NCBI GenBank assembly: GCA_035610835.1
Contig: CM069454.1
Location: 1,551,117-1,615,116, forward strand
From: Ophiura sarsii
Lineage: Eukaryota > Echinodermata > Ophiuroidea > Amphilepidida > Ophiuridae
Length of the DNA: 64,000 bases
Direction of reading: 5' to 3'
In this document: piece by piece, positions 43,674-55,025 of the stretch
Position numbering within the stretch: position 1 is the first letter of the stretch
How the letters are laid out: the number at the start of each line of letters is the position of its first letter
Made by a program: the position numbers and the translations under genes
Notes under the pieces: generated by a model
What the model was told of the DNA's origin: nothing
What the model saw: only the letters and a program-made list of their open reading frames with translations
Databases searched by the model: none

Positions 43674-46190
43674 ATATATTGTTGTAATAGCTAATATCAG
43701 CTATAGCTAGGTTTATAATAAAGTAAAAATATAACTACCATTAGCGCATAACCCGATATTAGCTATCAATAGCTGACATTAGCTACCAATAGCTTATATA
43801 AGCTACCAATAGCGTATTATTAGATTGTTGTAATAGCTAATAGCTGGTATATCTATGTCTAGAATAAAGAAGAAATCGAACTACCATATTAGCAAATATT
43901 AGCTATATTAGCTAGCGCTCTATTAAGCCGATATCAGCTTATGTTAGATAGCAATAGCTTATATGATTGTTATAATAGAAGGTTGTAATAGCTAATATCA
44001 GCTATAGCTAGATTTAGAATAAAGTAAGAATCTATGTACCATTATCCTATTAGCCAATAGTAGGTATCGATATAGCTTATATTGCCTACCAATAGCTTTG
44101 TATTAGCTACCCGTAGCTTATAATAGATTGTTGTAATAGCTTATATCAGCTATAGCTAGGTTTATAATAAAATACAAATCTAACTATTACCGCATAACCA
44201 GATATTAGCTATCAATAGCTGATATTAGCTACCAATAGCTGATATTAGCTACCAATAGCTTATATTAGCTTCCAATAGCGTATATTAGATTGTTGTAATA
44301 GCTAATAGCTGGTATATCTATGTTTACAATAAAGAAGAAATCGAACTATCATATCGCATTAGCGGGTAGTAGCTTATATTAGCTAGCGCTCTAGTTAGCC
44401 GATATCAGCTTATATTAGATAGCAATAGCTTATATGATTGTTATAATAGAAGGTTGTAATAGCTAATATCAGCTATAGCTAGATTTAGAATAAAGTAAGA
44501 ATCTATGTACCATTATCCTATTAGCCAATATTAGGTATCGATAGCTTATATTGGCTACCAATAGCTTATATTGGCTACCAATAGCTTATATTAGCTACCC
44601 GTAGCTTATAATAGATTGTTGTAATAGCTTATATCAGCTATAGCTAGGTTTATAATAAAATAAAAATCTAACTATTAGCGCATAACCCGATATTAGCTAT
44701 CAATAGCTGATATTAGCTACCAATAGCTTATATTAGCTTCCAATAGCGTATATTAGATTGTTGTAATAGCTAATAGCTGGTATATCTATGTTTACAATAA
44801 AGAAGAAATCGAACTTTCATATCGCATTAGCGGGTAGTAGCTTATATTAGCTAGCGCTCTAGTTAGCCGATATCAGCTTATATTAGATAGCAATAGCTTA
44901 TATGATTGTTATAATAGAAGGTTGTAATAGCTAATATCAGCTATAGCTAGATTTAGAATAAAGTAAGAATCTATGTACCATTATCCTATTAGCCAATATT
45001 AGGTATCGATAGCTTATATTGGCTACCAATAGCTTATATTGGCTACCAATAGCTTATATTAGCTACCCGTAGCTTATAATAGATTGTTGTAATAGCTTAT
45101 ATCAGCTATAGCTAGGTTTGTAATAAAATAAAAATCTAACTATTAGCGCATAACCCGATAGTAGCTATCAATAGCTGATATTAGCTACCAATAGCTTATA
45201 TTAGCTTCCAATAGCGTATATTAGATTGTTGTAATAGCTAATAGCTGGTATATCTATGTTTACAATAAAGAAGAAATCGAACTTTCATATCGCATTAGCG
45301 GGTAGTAGCTTATATTAGCTAGCGCTCTAGTTAGCCGATATCAGCTTATATTAGATAGCAATAGCTTATATGATTGTTATAATAGAAGGTTGTAATAGCT
45401 AATATCAGCTATAGCTAGATTTAGAATAAAGTAATAATCTATGTACCATTATCCTATTAGCCAATATTAGGTATCGATAGCTTATATAGGCTACCAATAG
45501 CTTAAATTGGCTACCAATGGCTTATATTAGCTACCCGTAGCTTATAATAGATTGTTGTAATAGCTTATATCAGCTATAGCTAGGTTTATAATAAAATAAA
45601 ATCTAACTATTAGCGCATAACCCGATATTAGCTATCAATAGCTGATATTAGCTACCAATAGCTTATATTAGCTTCCAATAGCGTATATTAGATTGTTCTA
45701 ATAGCTAATAGCTGGTATATCTATGTTTACAATAAAGAAGAAATCGAACTATCATATCGCATTAGCGGGTAGTAGCTTATATTAGCTAGCGCTCTAGTTA
45801 GCCGATATCAGCTTATATTAGAAGGCAATAGCTTATATGATTGTGATAATAGAATGTTGTAATAGCTAGTATCAGCTATAGGTAGGTTTGTAGCTGATAT
45901 TAGCTAATACAATAAGCACATTGTAATAGCTAATATCTTATAGCTATAGCTAATATATAATAGCTGATATTAGATGTATTTGAGTACTATACTAATATAC
46001 CATATTAGCTAGCTATAGCTGATAATAGCTACAGCATTAACGGGTTAATTGTAGTAGCTTATATCTTATTACCTATAGCTAATATCTTATATCCCCCTTT
46101 ATTACCTAATATCATCCAATATCAGCTACAAGTACCATTAGCTAGTATCCGCAATAGCTGAGGCTATTGGTGGCTATTAGGTTTCTAATG
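43674..46190 (+). repeat. TAGCTA-rich array with ~467-bp higher-order period
   Basis: The landmark GATTGTTGTAATAGCTAATA recurs at about 43823, 44288, 44756, 45224 and (as GATTGTTCTA) 45691, spacing 465-468 bp. Within each block short modules such as AATAGCTTATATTAGCTACC repeat. After about 45,895 the pattern decays but remains TAGCTA/ATATTAG-rich to about 46,190. It shares the TAGCTA core vocabulary with the 102-bp satellite but not its unit. Confidence 0.93.
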
Positions 46191-46218
46191 CAGCTAAATG
46201 TAATATCGCACCTTAATG

Positions 46219-46253
46219 CGTCTGCAGTCGCCAGTCGCGTTGAAAGTGTTTAA
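46219..46253 (-). mobile_element. MITE 'CTTTCCACGCG' family, right piece of the split copy
   Basis: CGTCTGCAGTCGCCAGTCGC followed by GTTGAAAGTGTTTA is the terminal part of the MITE in reverse orientation, continuing from 33422 across the satellite unit. Confidence 0.8.
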
Positions 46254-46429
46254 GTACAAATGAATTGGCCTATAATCTCTGTCTGTTAGATGGACAATCT
46301 AAATCTAAATGTCTCCTGATTCACGATCTTGTCTTCAGTATAAGTCTGTATTGTGTCATTTCAGATAACCCTTCTAAGCAAAATGCCCTCTTTCACTCGA
46401 AACTGGGGGAAACGACTGATGACCATCAG

Positions 46430-46950
46430 AATTGGTCAAATGATTTCTTTGGTCCATGTTCATATAAAACGTCAGTAATAAAAAGTGACATTTCATATGG
46501 TTCACTAGGGGTCATTGACCTATTCATGGGTAAAACATGAGACATGCTCTGATTCGGACCGGACTTGTTTTATCCTGTTTGGTTTGATGAGTCAATAACA
46601 AAAGTCAATCATGACCTAGGGGTCAAAGAACAGGAACAGGTCAGTAGAAGTAATTGAACTATAAAAACGTGAAATTTAAGACATGCTCTGATTTTAATCG
46701 GAGTTGTTGCATCTATGGCCGTCAAAGGTCAGGAAAGGGTCATTATCGGTCATTGACCTATACAGGGATAAATGTAAACTCTGGCTTTGATCGGACTTGC
46801 TGCATCTTATGTCGCAGGATGAAAAAGTCAAACAGGGTCATAAGGGTCAATATGTGATTTTCACTTAAAATGCTCTTGCTCCATGCACATATAGGGTCTT
46901 CAGGGAATACATTTGACATATTATATGGGGTCACTAGGGGTCATTTACAC
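46430..46950. promoter_or_regulatory. Cluster of (A/G)GGTCA half-sites, incl. two IR-1 pairs
   Basis: About a dozen GGTCA motifs on both strands fall in 500 bp. GGGTCATTGACCT at 46509-46521 and CGGTCATTGACCT at 46747-46759 are inverted repeats with a 1-bp spacer, the arrangement bound by EcR/FXR-type nuclear receptors. The surrounding phrases (GACATGCTCTGATT, CGGACTTGTT/CGGACTTGCTGCATCT) recur, so the region is itself a degenerate repeat and the cluster may only reflect that. There is no nearby gene. Short plus-strand ORFs here have no recognisable motif. Confidence 0.25.
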
Positions 46951-47064
46951 ATAAACAATCAAGGTGCCCTGGTCTTAGACCAGACCTAGTTCTAGTTATG
47001 TTTGTCTTCTCCTTTGCAGTGGTTGAACCTCATTGCTGTTACACTGGAATTATTCATGTAGTAT

Positions 47065-47372
47065 GGGACGACGTCAACAGTCGACCTGCGGTTGCCCGCC
47101 GGTTCCGTCTGTTTCAGCGCGGTTAACTCACACCAAATCATTGTACTGCTAGTATTGTACTTGTTGTAAACGATAGCTTGAGAGTCCCTTACCTCAAGAT
47201 TGTATTACTCATATAACCAATCATTAATCAGCCGTATTGATCAGGGTGTAACACTTGATCTCATTATCTGTGTCTAGTACAGCTGACTCACACCGCCGTT
47301 CCACATGGACCGCACTGAACCAGACATGACCGGCGGGCAACAGCAAGTCAATTTGTTGACTGGCCTCGTCCC
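47065..47372. mobile_element. 308-bp MITE with GGGACGA ends
   Basis: GGGACGACGTCAACAGTCGA at the left and, in reverse complement, GGGACGAGGCCAGTCAACA at the right. Both arms continue with GTTGCCCGCCGGT, GTCTG.TTCAG.GCGG and a GAGT(C/T)A..TGTG-like block. The core is AT-rich and non-coding. Its higher GC content stands out from the neighbourhood. Confidence 0.78.
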
Positions 47373-47740
47373 TAATATTTCATGTCCAGCATGCGTATAT
47401 TGTATTCATCATTAATTAAGAGAAAGTTCAAGATATCCATTGCAAGTAATATTCCTCCAATGCGAGTAGGTAAAGCATCCAGTGAGCACAGAGAATGTAT
47501 GTCATCTATTGCGCGTGTTATCATTATGTGACGCGCTTAATGTGCACATTATCTTTTCCCCGCAAATGTTCATTCTTAATTGCACTTAATATAACAGGAA
47601 ACACTATTTGGCAAAATTCAACTTAAACTTTGATCTTTGATGATATTTTTTTTATTATTATTAAAATCGCATTGATGATTAACAAATCGTTTGCCTATCA
47701 AGTTTAATATTTTCCCGGACGTTTCGAGTAGGGTATTCAT

Positions 47741-48514
47741 TGTAATGAGCTCAACAAAAGAAAGTCATACACTTTGTTTTGGTCCTTGAGAGTGATTTTC
47801 GATTATCTTTTTGACATAACAGGCTAGAACATATAACAACAAATAACAGCAAAGATAAATCATGATTAGCACCATTTAAAGAAAGTATGTCACGTTTCAA
47901 TATTCACATTTTCAATACACTACGCGGGAAGAAGAGACCAATTAATTATCAGCACATACATGTATGCCGTATTTGTCCCATGTTGATTGCTGCGTATTTC
48001 CCTCAATGCGCGGGCTAATTCAAATGCAAGCCATGTCTACAAAATCTTCATTTTTATCCTATCGGTGCAATTCATTTCAACAATTTATGTAACATCAATC
48101 TGAAATTGATGATACAATTAATGACTGATGTGTAAATCGAGGCGTATCCCTAAGGCTTGGTAAAATCACAACAAGAAGTTTAATCAAATATCTGACTCAC
48201 TGATGTATGACCAAACGCAGCGTAGTTGTACACGGTTGAACTGTGTGATCAATCCTGGTCATAACAGTGTCCCGCACACAGCCTTCTTCCCGCGTAGTGT
48301 ATTGAAAATGTGCATTTTGAAAAGTAACAATTCTTTCTTTAAATGGTTTTAATCATTGTTTATCATTGTTGTTGTTACGTTGCATATTTGGTATCAAATT
48401 GTGCCACAAAGATTCTTCCAAATGTTCATCTAGCCTGTTTGGTTAAACATAATTGAAAGTCACTCTAAAGGACCAAAACAAAATGTATAACTTTCTTTTG
48501 TTGATCACTTTACA
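47741..48514. mobile_element. ~770-bp TIR element with ~200-bp arms
   Basis: The left arm (TCAACAAAAGAAAGTCATAC, TTTGTTTTGGTCCTTGAGAG, TTTAAAGAAAG, CAATACACTACGCGGGAAGA) is mirrored by 48280-48514. The middle (47950-48280) is unique, non-coding sequence. No transposase; non-autonomous. Confidence 0.82.
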
Positions 48515-48611
48515 TATATCGATTGGCATTGATAGGCCATGGTACCATATTAACGTTTACACGGGCACTAATGTTTCCAAATTAGCGCACTAATCACGAA
48601 CGCTTAACTTA

Positions 48612-48960
48612 AAGGTAGATGTTCCGATTTTCAACTTGAAGTTTTCTATTCTACATGAAAGGTCATCCTTAAAAGTCGTGTTCCAAAGTTTGAGTTGCAT
48701 AGCTCTAATGGTTCTTATGTTAGACGCACAAGATGCTGTGAACTGTACCCATTGAGTAGTACACAAACTATATCGGTGGTTACCACCATTTGCGGTAATT
48801 CGACGTTATTTCATCGATTTCTCCGTAATTATACCGATTTAGGCCGTCAAATTTCAATATGATGATGAGAAAAATACGAGCTTTCATATGATATGAAAAT
48901 CTCCGTATGTTTGAAATAATTCTGTGTTACGAAAATGTGATCGGGTCATCTACCTTTAAC
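48612..48960. mobile_element. Small TIR element, AAAGGTAGATG ends
   Basis: AAAGGTAGATGTTCCGAT at 48612 and the inverse ATCGGGTCATCTACCTTT at about 48942-48959. Further out, CTTAACTTAAA and TTTAAGTTAAG also form an inverted pair around it. No ORF. Confidence 0.6.
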
Positions 48961-49424
48961 TAATTTCTGAATATAAAACCACGACGCACACTTTAAGTTA
49001 AGGACGTCGGTATCAATACCGCCATTATGTAACAATATCCAAATTGACAATGAATCAGACAGAACAGAAGATGACAAGAACACTATGTATTATGTGAATT
49101 TATCTTATTCCATTTATTTAATTCTACTACATTTCTTGCTGATAAACTAGCCTCATTGTTCAAAACACATACTTTGCACAATCGAATTATTTTCAAATCT
49201 ATGTCTGCTCAAGTTCGGAGGTGACGTCATCGCTTGATACTACCATGGGCGCAGCTTTTACGTCATTCGTCTTTGATCGAGCAGTTACAACGTCATTTTA
49301 TTCAACGGATTATGCACGCGACACTATGAAAGTACGCCCCAATCTGACATGCTTAAGGATGACAGATGGAGTCAAACAGGTTTCATTCAATGTGTGAATG
49401 CAATACACAGTGGTATCATCAAGT
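48961..49424. other. No gene recognised
   Basis: Sequence of mixed composition with several ACGTCA motifs (for example at about 49210 and 49258) but no coding feature, RNA gene or terminal repeat that I can identify. Confidence 0.4.
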
Positions 49425-49502
49425 TGTTTACATTACATCACAAACTATGATTTACACCAAGTTATTAAATATCATAACGCTAAATGACGTCATTTTACAA
49501 TA

Positions 49503-50578
49503 CAGGTAAATCAAAAAAACACTGTGCACGATTTGAAACGGCCATTTGACCTTGATGCGTGCATTGAACCATGACTTTTTATAAAGCGTTGTTAATCTAG
49601 TTTATCCTCCCCCAAAATGAAAGTTATCGACTTAAAAATAAGCAAACTGTACCATGTTTTGTAAACTGTCTGCATTTTTCGCCATTCCAATGGGATTTAC
49701 ACAGTTAAGACATGAATATTGCAGCAGCATGATGATATGGAGTGAAAGTCTACAAGAAAGGCATTGTTGGGCCTGTAAATTATTACAGGTTCCTGGTATA
49801 TTAAATGAGCCAAAGGTGTTAAAACATTGTAGAAATAAATAATACTTCACAAACTAAAAATATTGCACACATGAATGTTAATGAAGGCACTTTGTTTATT
49901 GATAATTGCACTGAAAAGTCATTCACATTTGCCTTTAGGTTCACACGGTATGAGTTGCGGTCTTCTGCTTAAGATGTTTTTTAAGGCATACAATAAAATG
50001 TTAGCTCCCTTGCAATTCAAAATAGAAATCATTTAGCTGTTTGCTGATATTAGGTTTTGTTAATGAAGCCTTCCTTCGACATGGCCACCATTTTGCTGAA
50101 GACATGTGTGTGCCCTGTCCAACATGTTGCGGAAAGCTCGTCTAACCATTCCCGTGTTGCGGTGTAGCGTGTCACTTCGGCTCTGACACGTGCCTCCACT
50201 TCTTGAAGACTTCTTGCCTTCTTGATCTGTAACAGGTGATGCTTGTATTCAAATTTGCCTTTTTTATTTGACAACTCAGTATCAGACTATTAATTACTTA
50301 TCCCAGAGTGAAAGAATGATTTTACAGGAACATTTTGACAATTAATGTGATAATAATGACCATTTTAGCAAAACCAATTTTACTGTGTGTAAATCCCATT
50401 GGAATGGCGAAAAACGCGGTCAGTTTACGAAACTTGCCACAGTTTGCTTATTTTTAATTCGATTACTGTCATACTTTGGGAGGATAGACTAGATTAACCA
50501 GGCTTTTTAAAAACAACAAAAAAGCCATGGTTCAATGCACGCATCAAGGTCGTGCACAATGTTTTTTGATTCACCCTG
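49503..50578. mobile_element. TA-flanked Tc/mariner-like element, ~210-bp TIRs
   Basis: CAGGTAAATCAAAAAAACAC at the left and, inward from the right, CAGGGTGAATCAAAAAACAT. The arms match through TTGATGCGTGCATTGAACCA to AATGGGATTTACAC (about 49697) and its inverse at 50390. TA lies at both edges. The interior (49700-50385) has one 74-codon minus-strand ORF (50050-50274) beginning MSNKKGKFEYKHHLLQIKKA that I do not recognise and that lacks transposase motifs. The element is inserted in the AT-rich satellite. Confidence 0.82.
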
Positions 50579-51258
50579 TAATGTATAGGCAATAGGGATT
50601 TATTTAGTGGCATATTACATCAAGTGATCACATTGAACACGATATAGTTTGTTTTAACGTTATTATCTTAGGTTATTCCATTACATCACGATATATTATG
50701 ATTTAACGTTAATATATTAGGTCATTACATTGCATCACGCTAAACTATGTTTTAACATCAAGTTGTTAAGTTACGTGGCTACTTACTATGATTTAAAACA
50801 TCAAATTATTACATTACATCAAGTTAAACTATGATTTAACGTTATTACATTACATTGCGCTAAACTCTGATTGAACGTAAATACATCAATGAATTACTTT
50901 GCATCACGATAAACTATGTGTTAACGTTATTACATCAAGTTGTTACATTACATCGCGATGTACTATGATTTAACGTCAATAAATTAGGTCATTATTACAT
51001 TGCATCACGCTCAACTAAGTTATTTGTTACATTACATCGCGATATACTATGATTTAACTCATCAAGTTATTACATTACATCACGTTAAACTATGATTTAA
51101 CGTTATTACATTACATCGCGCTAAACTCTAATTGAACGTGAATACATCACATAATTACATTACATCACAATACACTAAGTTATAACGTTATTACATTACA
51201 TCGCGATGTACTATGATCAAACGTCAATACATCAAGTTATTACATTACGTCAACATTA

Positions 51259-51740
51259 GGGGCCGTATTATCGTACTGAGCACGGTTTTAGCTTAAAACC
51301 GTGTCTTACTAAACGCGTGTCTAACTTAAACGCGAGTTTATCTTTTAAACAACGTGTTTAACAAAACACGGTTTTAAACTCCGCGAATCTCGTCCCCAGA
51401 GTTTTGTGTGGTCCTAATGGATTATAATGGATATCGACCGAATACCTCAAAAGCATGTGTATTTTGTAATACTGCACGATATGAACGTCAGCTTGCAGCA
51501 TGCCCGGTTGAGTGATTATTCAAGGCATACAGCTAGTGTATGAGTGTAGTTAAACGCACTTTAAACTACCCCCATACCAATGTTTAAAGTTAGACACTTT
51601 TTAGTGAGTTAGACGCGTATTTAATTTAAGTTAAACACATTTTTTAGAATTACGTCAAGTTAAACGATGTGTCTAAAGTCAAAGATAGACGCGTGTTTAG
51701 CTTAACACCGTTTTTTTAACTACGTACGAGAATACGGGCC
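51259..51740. mobile_element. ~480-bp MITE with GGCCGTATT ends
   Basis: GGGGCCGTATTATCGTACTG at the left and, reading inward from the right, GGCCCGTATTCTCGTACGTA. The interior is rich in short palindromes around AAACGCG(T/A)GT, AAAACCGTG and GTTTAA motifs. It sits within the AT-rich satellite. No ORF. Confidence 0.72.
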
Positions 51741-52159
51741 ATTGTCATTATTACATTGCATCACGCTCAACTAAGTCTTAACTTGATTTAATCAATTTGT
51801 TACATTACATCGCGATATACTATGATTTAACACATCAAGTTATTACATTACATCACGTTACACTATAATGTAACGTACATTACATCGCGCTAAACTCTGA
51901 TTGAATGTGAATATATTATCAAGAAAATATATTACATTGTGATATCAAGTCATTACATTACATGCGATTAACTCTGATTGAACGTGAATACATCAAGCAA
52001 ATTACATTACACATCACGATAAACTATTTCTAACGTTATTACATCAGGTTATTTTATTACATTACATCACGATAAACTATGTGTTTTTTAGATCTAGTCA
52101 TTACATTAAATCACGCTAAACTATGATTCACAGTTAATACATCAAGTTAGTACATTACA

Positions 52160-52435
52160 TCACGATCAATTATGATTTAACGTTTAACGTTATTACGTTA
52201 CATCACGATCAATTATGATTTAACGCTTAACGTTATTACGTTACATCACGATCAATTATGATTTAACGCTTAACGTTATTACGTTACATCACGATCAATT
52301 ATGATTTAACGTTTAACGTTATTACGTTACATCACGATCAATTATGATTTAACGTTTAAAGTCATTACGTTACATCACGATCAGTTATGATTTAACGTTT
52401 AACGTTATTACGTTACATCACGATCAATTATGATT
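52160..52435 (-). repeat. 43-bp tandem repeat, six units
   Basis: CATCACGATCAATTATGATT plus TAACG(C/T)TTAACGTTATTACGTTA repeats every 43 bp with almost no differences. This is a recently amplified block at the edge of the older satellite. Confidence 0.93.
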
Positions 52436-52440
52436 AAAAC

Positions 52441-53255
52441 ATGTAAGAGTTAAGTGTCCTTGCCCCTGAAGAACTTGTTTTTAATTATTATATCGAGTTT
52501 TGATTTCCATATTTTGACTAGCTTGATACATTATACCCATTCCTTTACTGAGTTTTCCGGCACTCTAAATCATGGAATAAACCTGGCAGTGATGATCTTA
52601 AATACTATTATTCCTAAATATACGCCAGGTTGTATAGTCATTCATAGTTTGAACATTAGTTGCGATTGGAGAAATTCAAGTTTGGTGTTGGCCTTTCGTA
52701 TAAGCATGAGACATAAATAATGTACAAACATGTAGTTGTTCAATATTGAGCATAACGTGTGATTTATGATATCTTTAGACTAGTCTAAGTTACTGCTGTC
52801 CAAATATATCACCATAAGCAAGATTAACATGTTGTTACTGCCGATAAGGCCTACATGTATGTATTATAGAATTGTATATACATTAACATGCACACCTTTT
52901 GACCTTCACCCTCTGGCTACACTTGTTTATATATATCGCACTCGCTTGGCCTATTCTCAATAATATTAGGCAGTTGGTGAATCGGAAAGCTGGTGTATGT
53001 GTATCGGATTACTCTCTTTGGAAACTGAATTGACAACATCAAGATGTACCTTTGATACAAGAGATTAACAACTAAATCTGTGAGTACGTGTCATATTTCT
53101 TCAACGTTCGAGGAGTAGTAAAAATGTGAGTTTTAACATACAAGATCACGATATACCTGCCTTACACCAGAATAAATTCACCATAACACTAATTCATGTT
53201 ATAAATGGAACCTTTCGAGCCTACTCAATGTTAGTAGATTCATTATTAACTTCTA
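52441..53255. other. No gene recognised
   Basis: AT-rich sequence with an 88-codon plus-strand ORF (52454-52720) that has no recognisable domain. No RNA gene or terminal repeat was seen. Confidence 0.45.
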
Positions 53256-54587
53256 CGAGGGTCAGTCAATAAATAATGAAAGTGATCATGGTATGGGATG
53301 CATGAGTGATTCTATTGACAGATAGTGTGATCAATACAAAGTATGAATCTTTGTTTTCAAACAATACACTTTTGGATTTCTAGGTGTGAACTATGACGTC
53401 ATAGCATTCGCTTACACTTGGGACACTGCTAAATCATTTATTTGGCGGGAAATTTGAATTGTTTGTTTAAGAAACGTGATAAGAAGATTGCATAGCATGA
53501 CCCCAGAAGCAGGTAAATCCTAATTATTTATTTGCATAATTATGATACCTAAGACACTAGCTTTAATCCCTGTGTTTTGAAATGTGTAGTATAAAATGAA
53601 AATGTAAGGGGAAGCAATTGAATAAAAAGCATACAAACATCAGTATTTCAAACAGCCCATTTTCACTGACAAATTCCCAGTCAGTGAATGGCTAATGTTG
53701 CGGAAAATAAAATAAAATAGGAAAATCTAAGAACTTTAACCAGTTTGGGCGATTCCATAGGATAGGTAACTAATTAGCTGAACATATTCATATGAAACAT
53801 ACACAAATATGCGCATACTTCAGATATTTTTGAACTGGGCAAAAAATGGCTAAAATCATGATATTTGCCAGATAAAAGCTTACTGTTTCTTTAAAATGTA
53901 ATCAGAAACATCGAAAAATGCTTAAATCAATGTGTATACTTATTTTGATAATCAAAATGAAGATAAACATGAATGTATCAATCAAATATGGCTGCTACAA
54001 CTTCTCTTATTACTGATATCTTTAGAGCTACTAGATGTGTATTGCTAAAGTAATCGTCACAAAATTTCAACGGTTTAAGGACATTTTATGATCAATCCCA
54101 CTAGTATTGCTTTACATTCCACAACAATGTATTAAATTATAATCCCTCCATTGTTCTTTATCCGTTGTTGTTTTCTATGGTTTATCGTTGCGGATTTTCC
54201 TGAATAAAAACTTATTTTGAGATGGTCCCTTCTTGTTTGTTTTTAGGAATTCAAAAGAGTGTCAAACAGAGACTATTGTGTGTTCTTACTATTCACCAAG
54301 TGCTATCTGTTTCGATGCTTGCTTTGTCGAGATATACGCAAATGAATCAATCAACCCATACTTCAACCTATTACATATCCAGCCAAATATTGACATATTT
54401 CAGGCAGTGTCCAGTGTGTAGTTACTTTAAGCTAATGCTATGACGTCATATTTCATACCTAGAAATCCAAAAGTGTATTGTTTGAAAGACAAAGGTTCAT
54501 ACTTTGTATTGATCACACTACCTGTCAATAGAATCACTCATGCATCCCATACCATGATCACTTTCATTATTTATTGAACGACCCTCG
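53256..54587. mobile_element. Mariner-like non-autonomous element, ~200-bp TIRs, TA target
   Basis: Inward-reading ends are CGAGGGTCAGTCAATAAATA and CGAGGGTCGTTCAATAAATA with TA on both outer sides. The arms match almost perfectly for about 100 bp (AGTGATCATGGTATGGGATG, GATTCTATTGACAG). They match with gaps to about 210 bp (TTTTGGATTTCTAGGT, TATGACGTCATAGCATT, GGACACTGC). The 1332-bp element has no transposase ORF. It is related to the element at 3632-4988 but less diverged between its arms, so younger. Confidence 0.88.
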
Positions 54588-54705
54588 TATAATAGGAGGC
54601 AAGATAGGAAAAAGTATACTTAATATGATGAAGAGCTATCGGGTGATGCATTGATAGTTCTTTAACTTACAAACTATAGCATTTATTGAATGATGACATG
54701 TTGTT

Positions 54706-54945
54706 TTAACACTTTTCACGCGGCTATTATTTAGTTTAAAAAAAAATACCACTCAGATTTGTCAGAAATACCATTTTGAAAGGCTATCTCAATACCTACT
54801 AAACCAATACTAGGCATATTTGTACTTATGTACTTATTTTAATGTATTTGTCATGGTGATCACAAATATGGTGATATAATTCGATAATTCTGCTCTATTC
54901 GAAACATTTTGTGAAATGTAAGGCAATCTTCATGTATCTTATGGT
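54706..54945 (-). mobile_element. MITE 'CTTTCCACGCG' family, 3'-truncated copy
   Basis: TTAACACTTTTCACGCGGCT followed by ATTTGTACTTATG...TTTTAATGTATTTGTCATGG and ACAAATATGGTGATATAATT shows the family in reverse orientation. The terminal GTCGTCTGCAG part is missing. It lies just behind the stop codon of the second receptor copy. Confidence 0.8.
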
Positions 54946-55025
54946 GGTTTAGAAAATGTTGGCCAAATGTGTTTTTCTTATAGGTTATTATGTCGGGTGT
55001 GTTCAGAGTTCAGCAGGGTTGTTGA

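Larger units (their letters stand above)
33423..46218. mobile_element. 12.8-kb TIR unit filled with satellite, 9-bp flanking repeat
   Basis: The flanks are the 9-bp direct repeat CGTCTGCAG (33414-33422 and 46219-46227), and removing the unit with one copy rejoins a MITE end. The unit's ends are inverted: AGTTAGGTGCGGTATTACAG at the left and, reading inward, CATTAAGGTGCGATATTACA at the right. A 9-bp target duplication with TIRs would fit a MULE-like or similar DNA transposon. No transposase is present. The content is almost wholly two tandem-repeat families plus one inserted MITE, so the unit is a non-autonomous element in which internal repeats have expanded, or two ends around a satellite. 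Confidence 0.78.
49425..52440 (-). repeat. AT-rich satellite in inverse orientation, interrupted twice
   Basis: Units such as ATTACATTACATCACGATAA, ACTATGATTTAACGTTATTA and CATCAAGTTATTACATTACA are the reverse complement of the satellite at 15745-16965. A TA-flanked element (49503-50578) and a MITE (51259-51740) interrupt it. Units near the right end are very uniform. Confidence 0.87.

Noticed and set aside
46265..46857. Two plus-strand ORFs of 91 and 67 codons
   Set aside because: They lie in a degenerate GGTCA-rich repeat, share repeated phrases and carry no domain.
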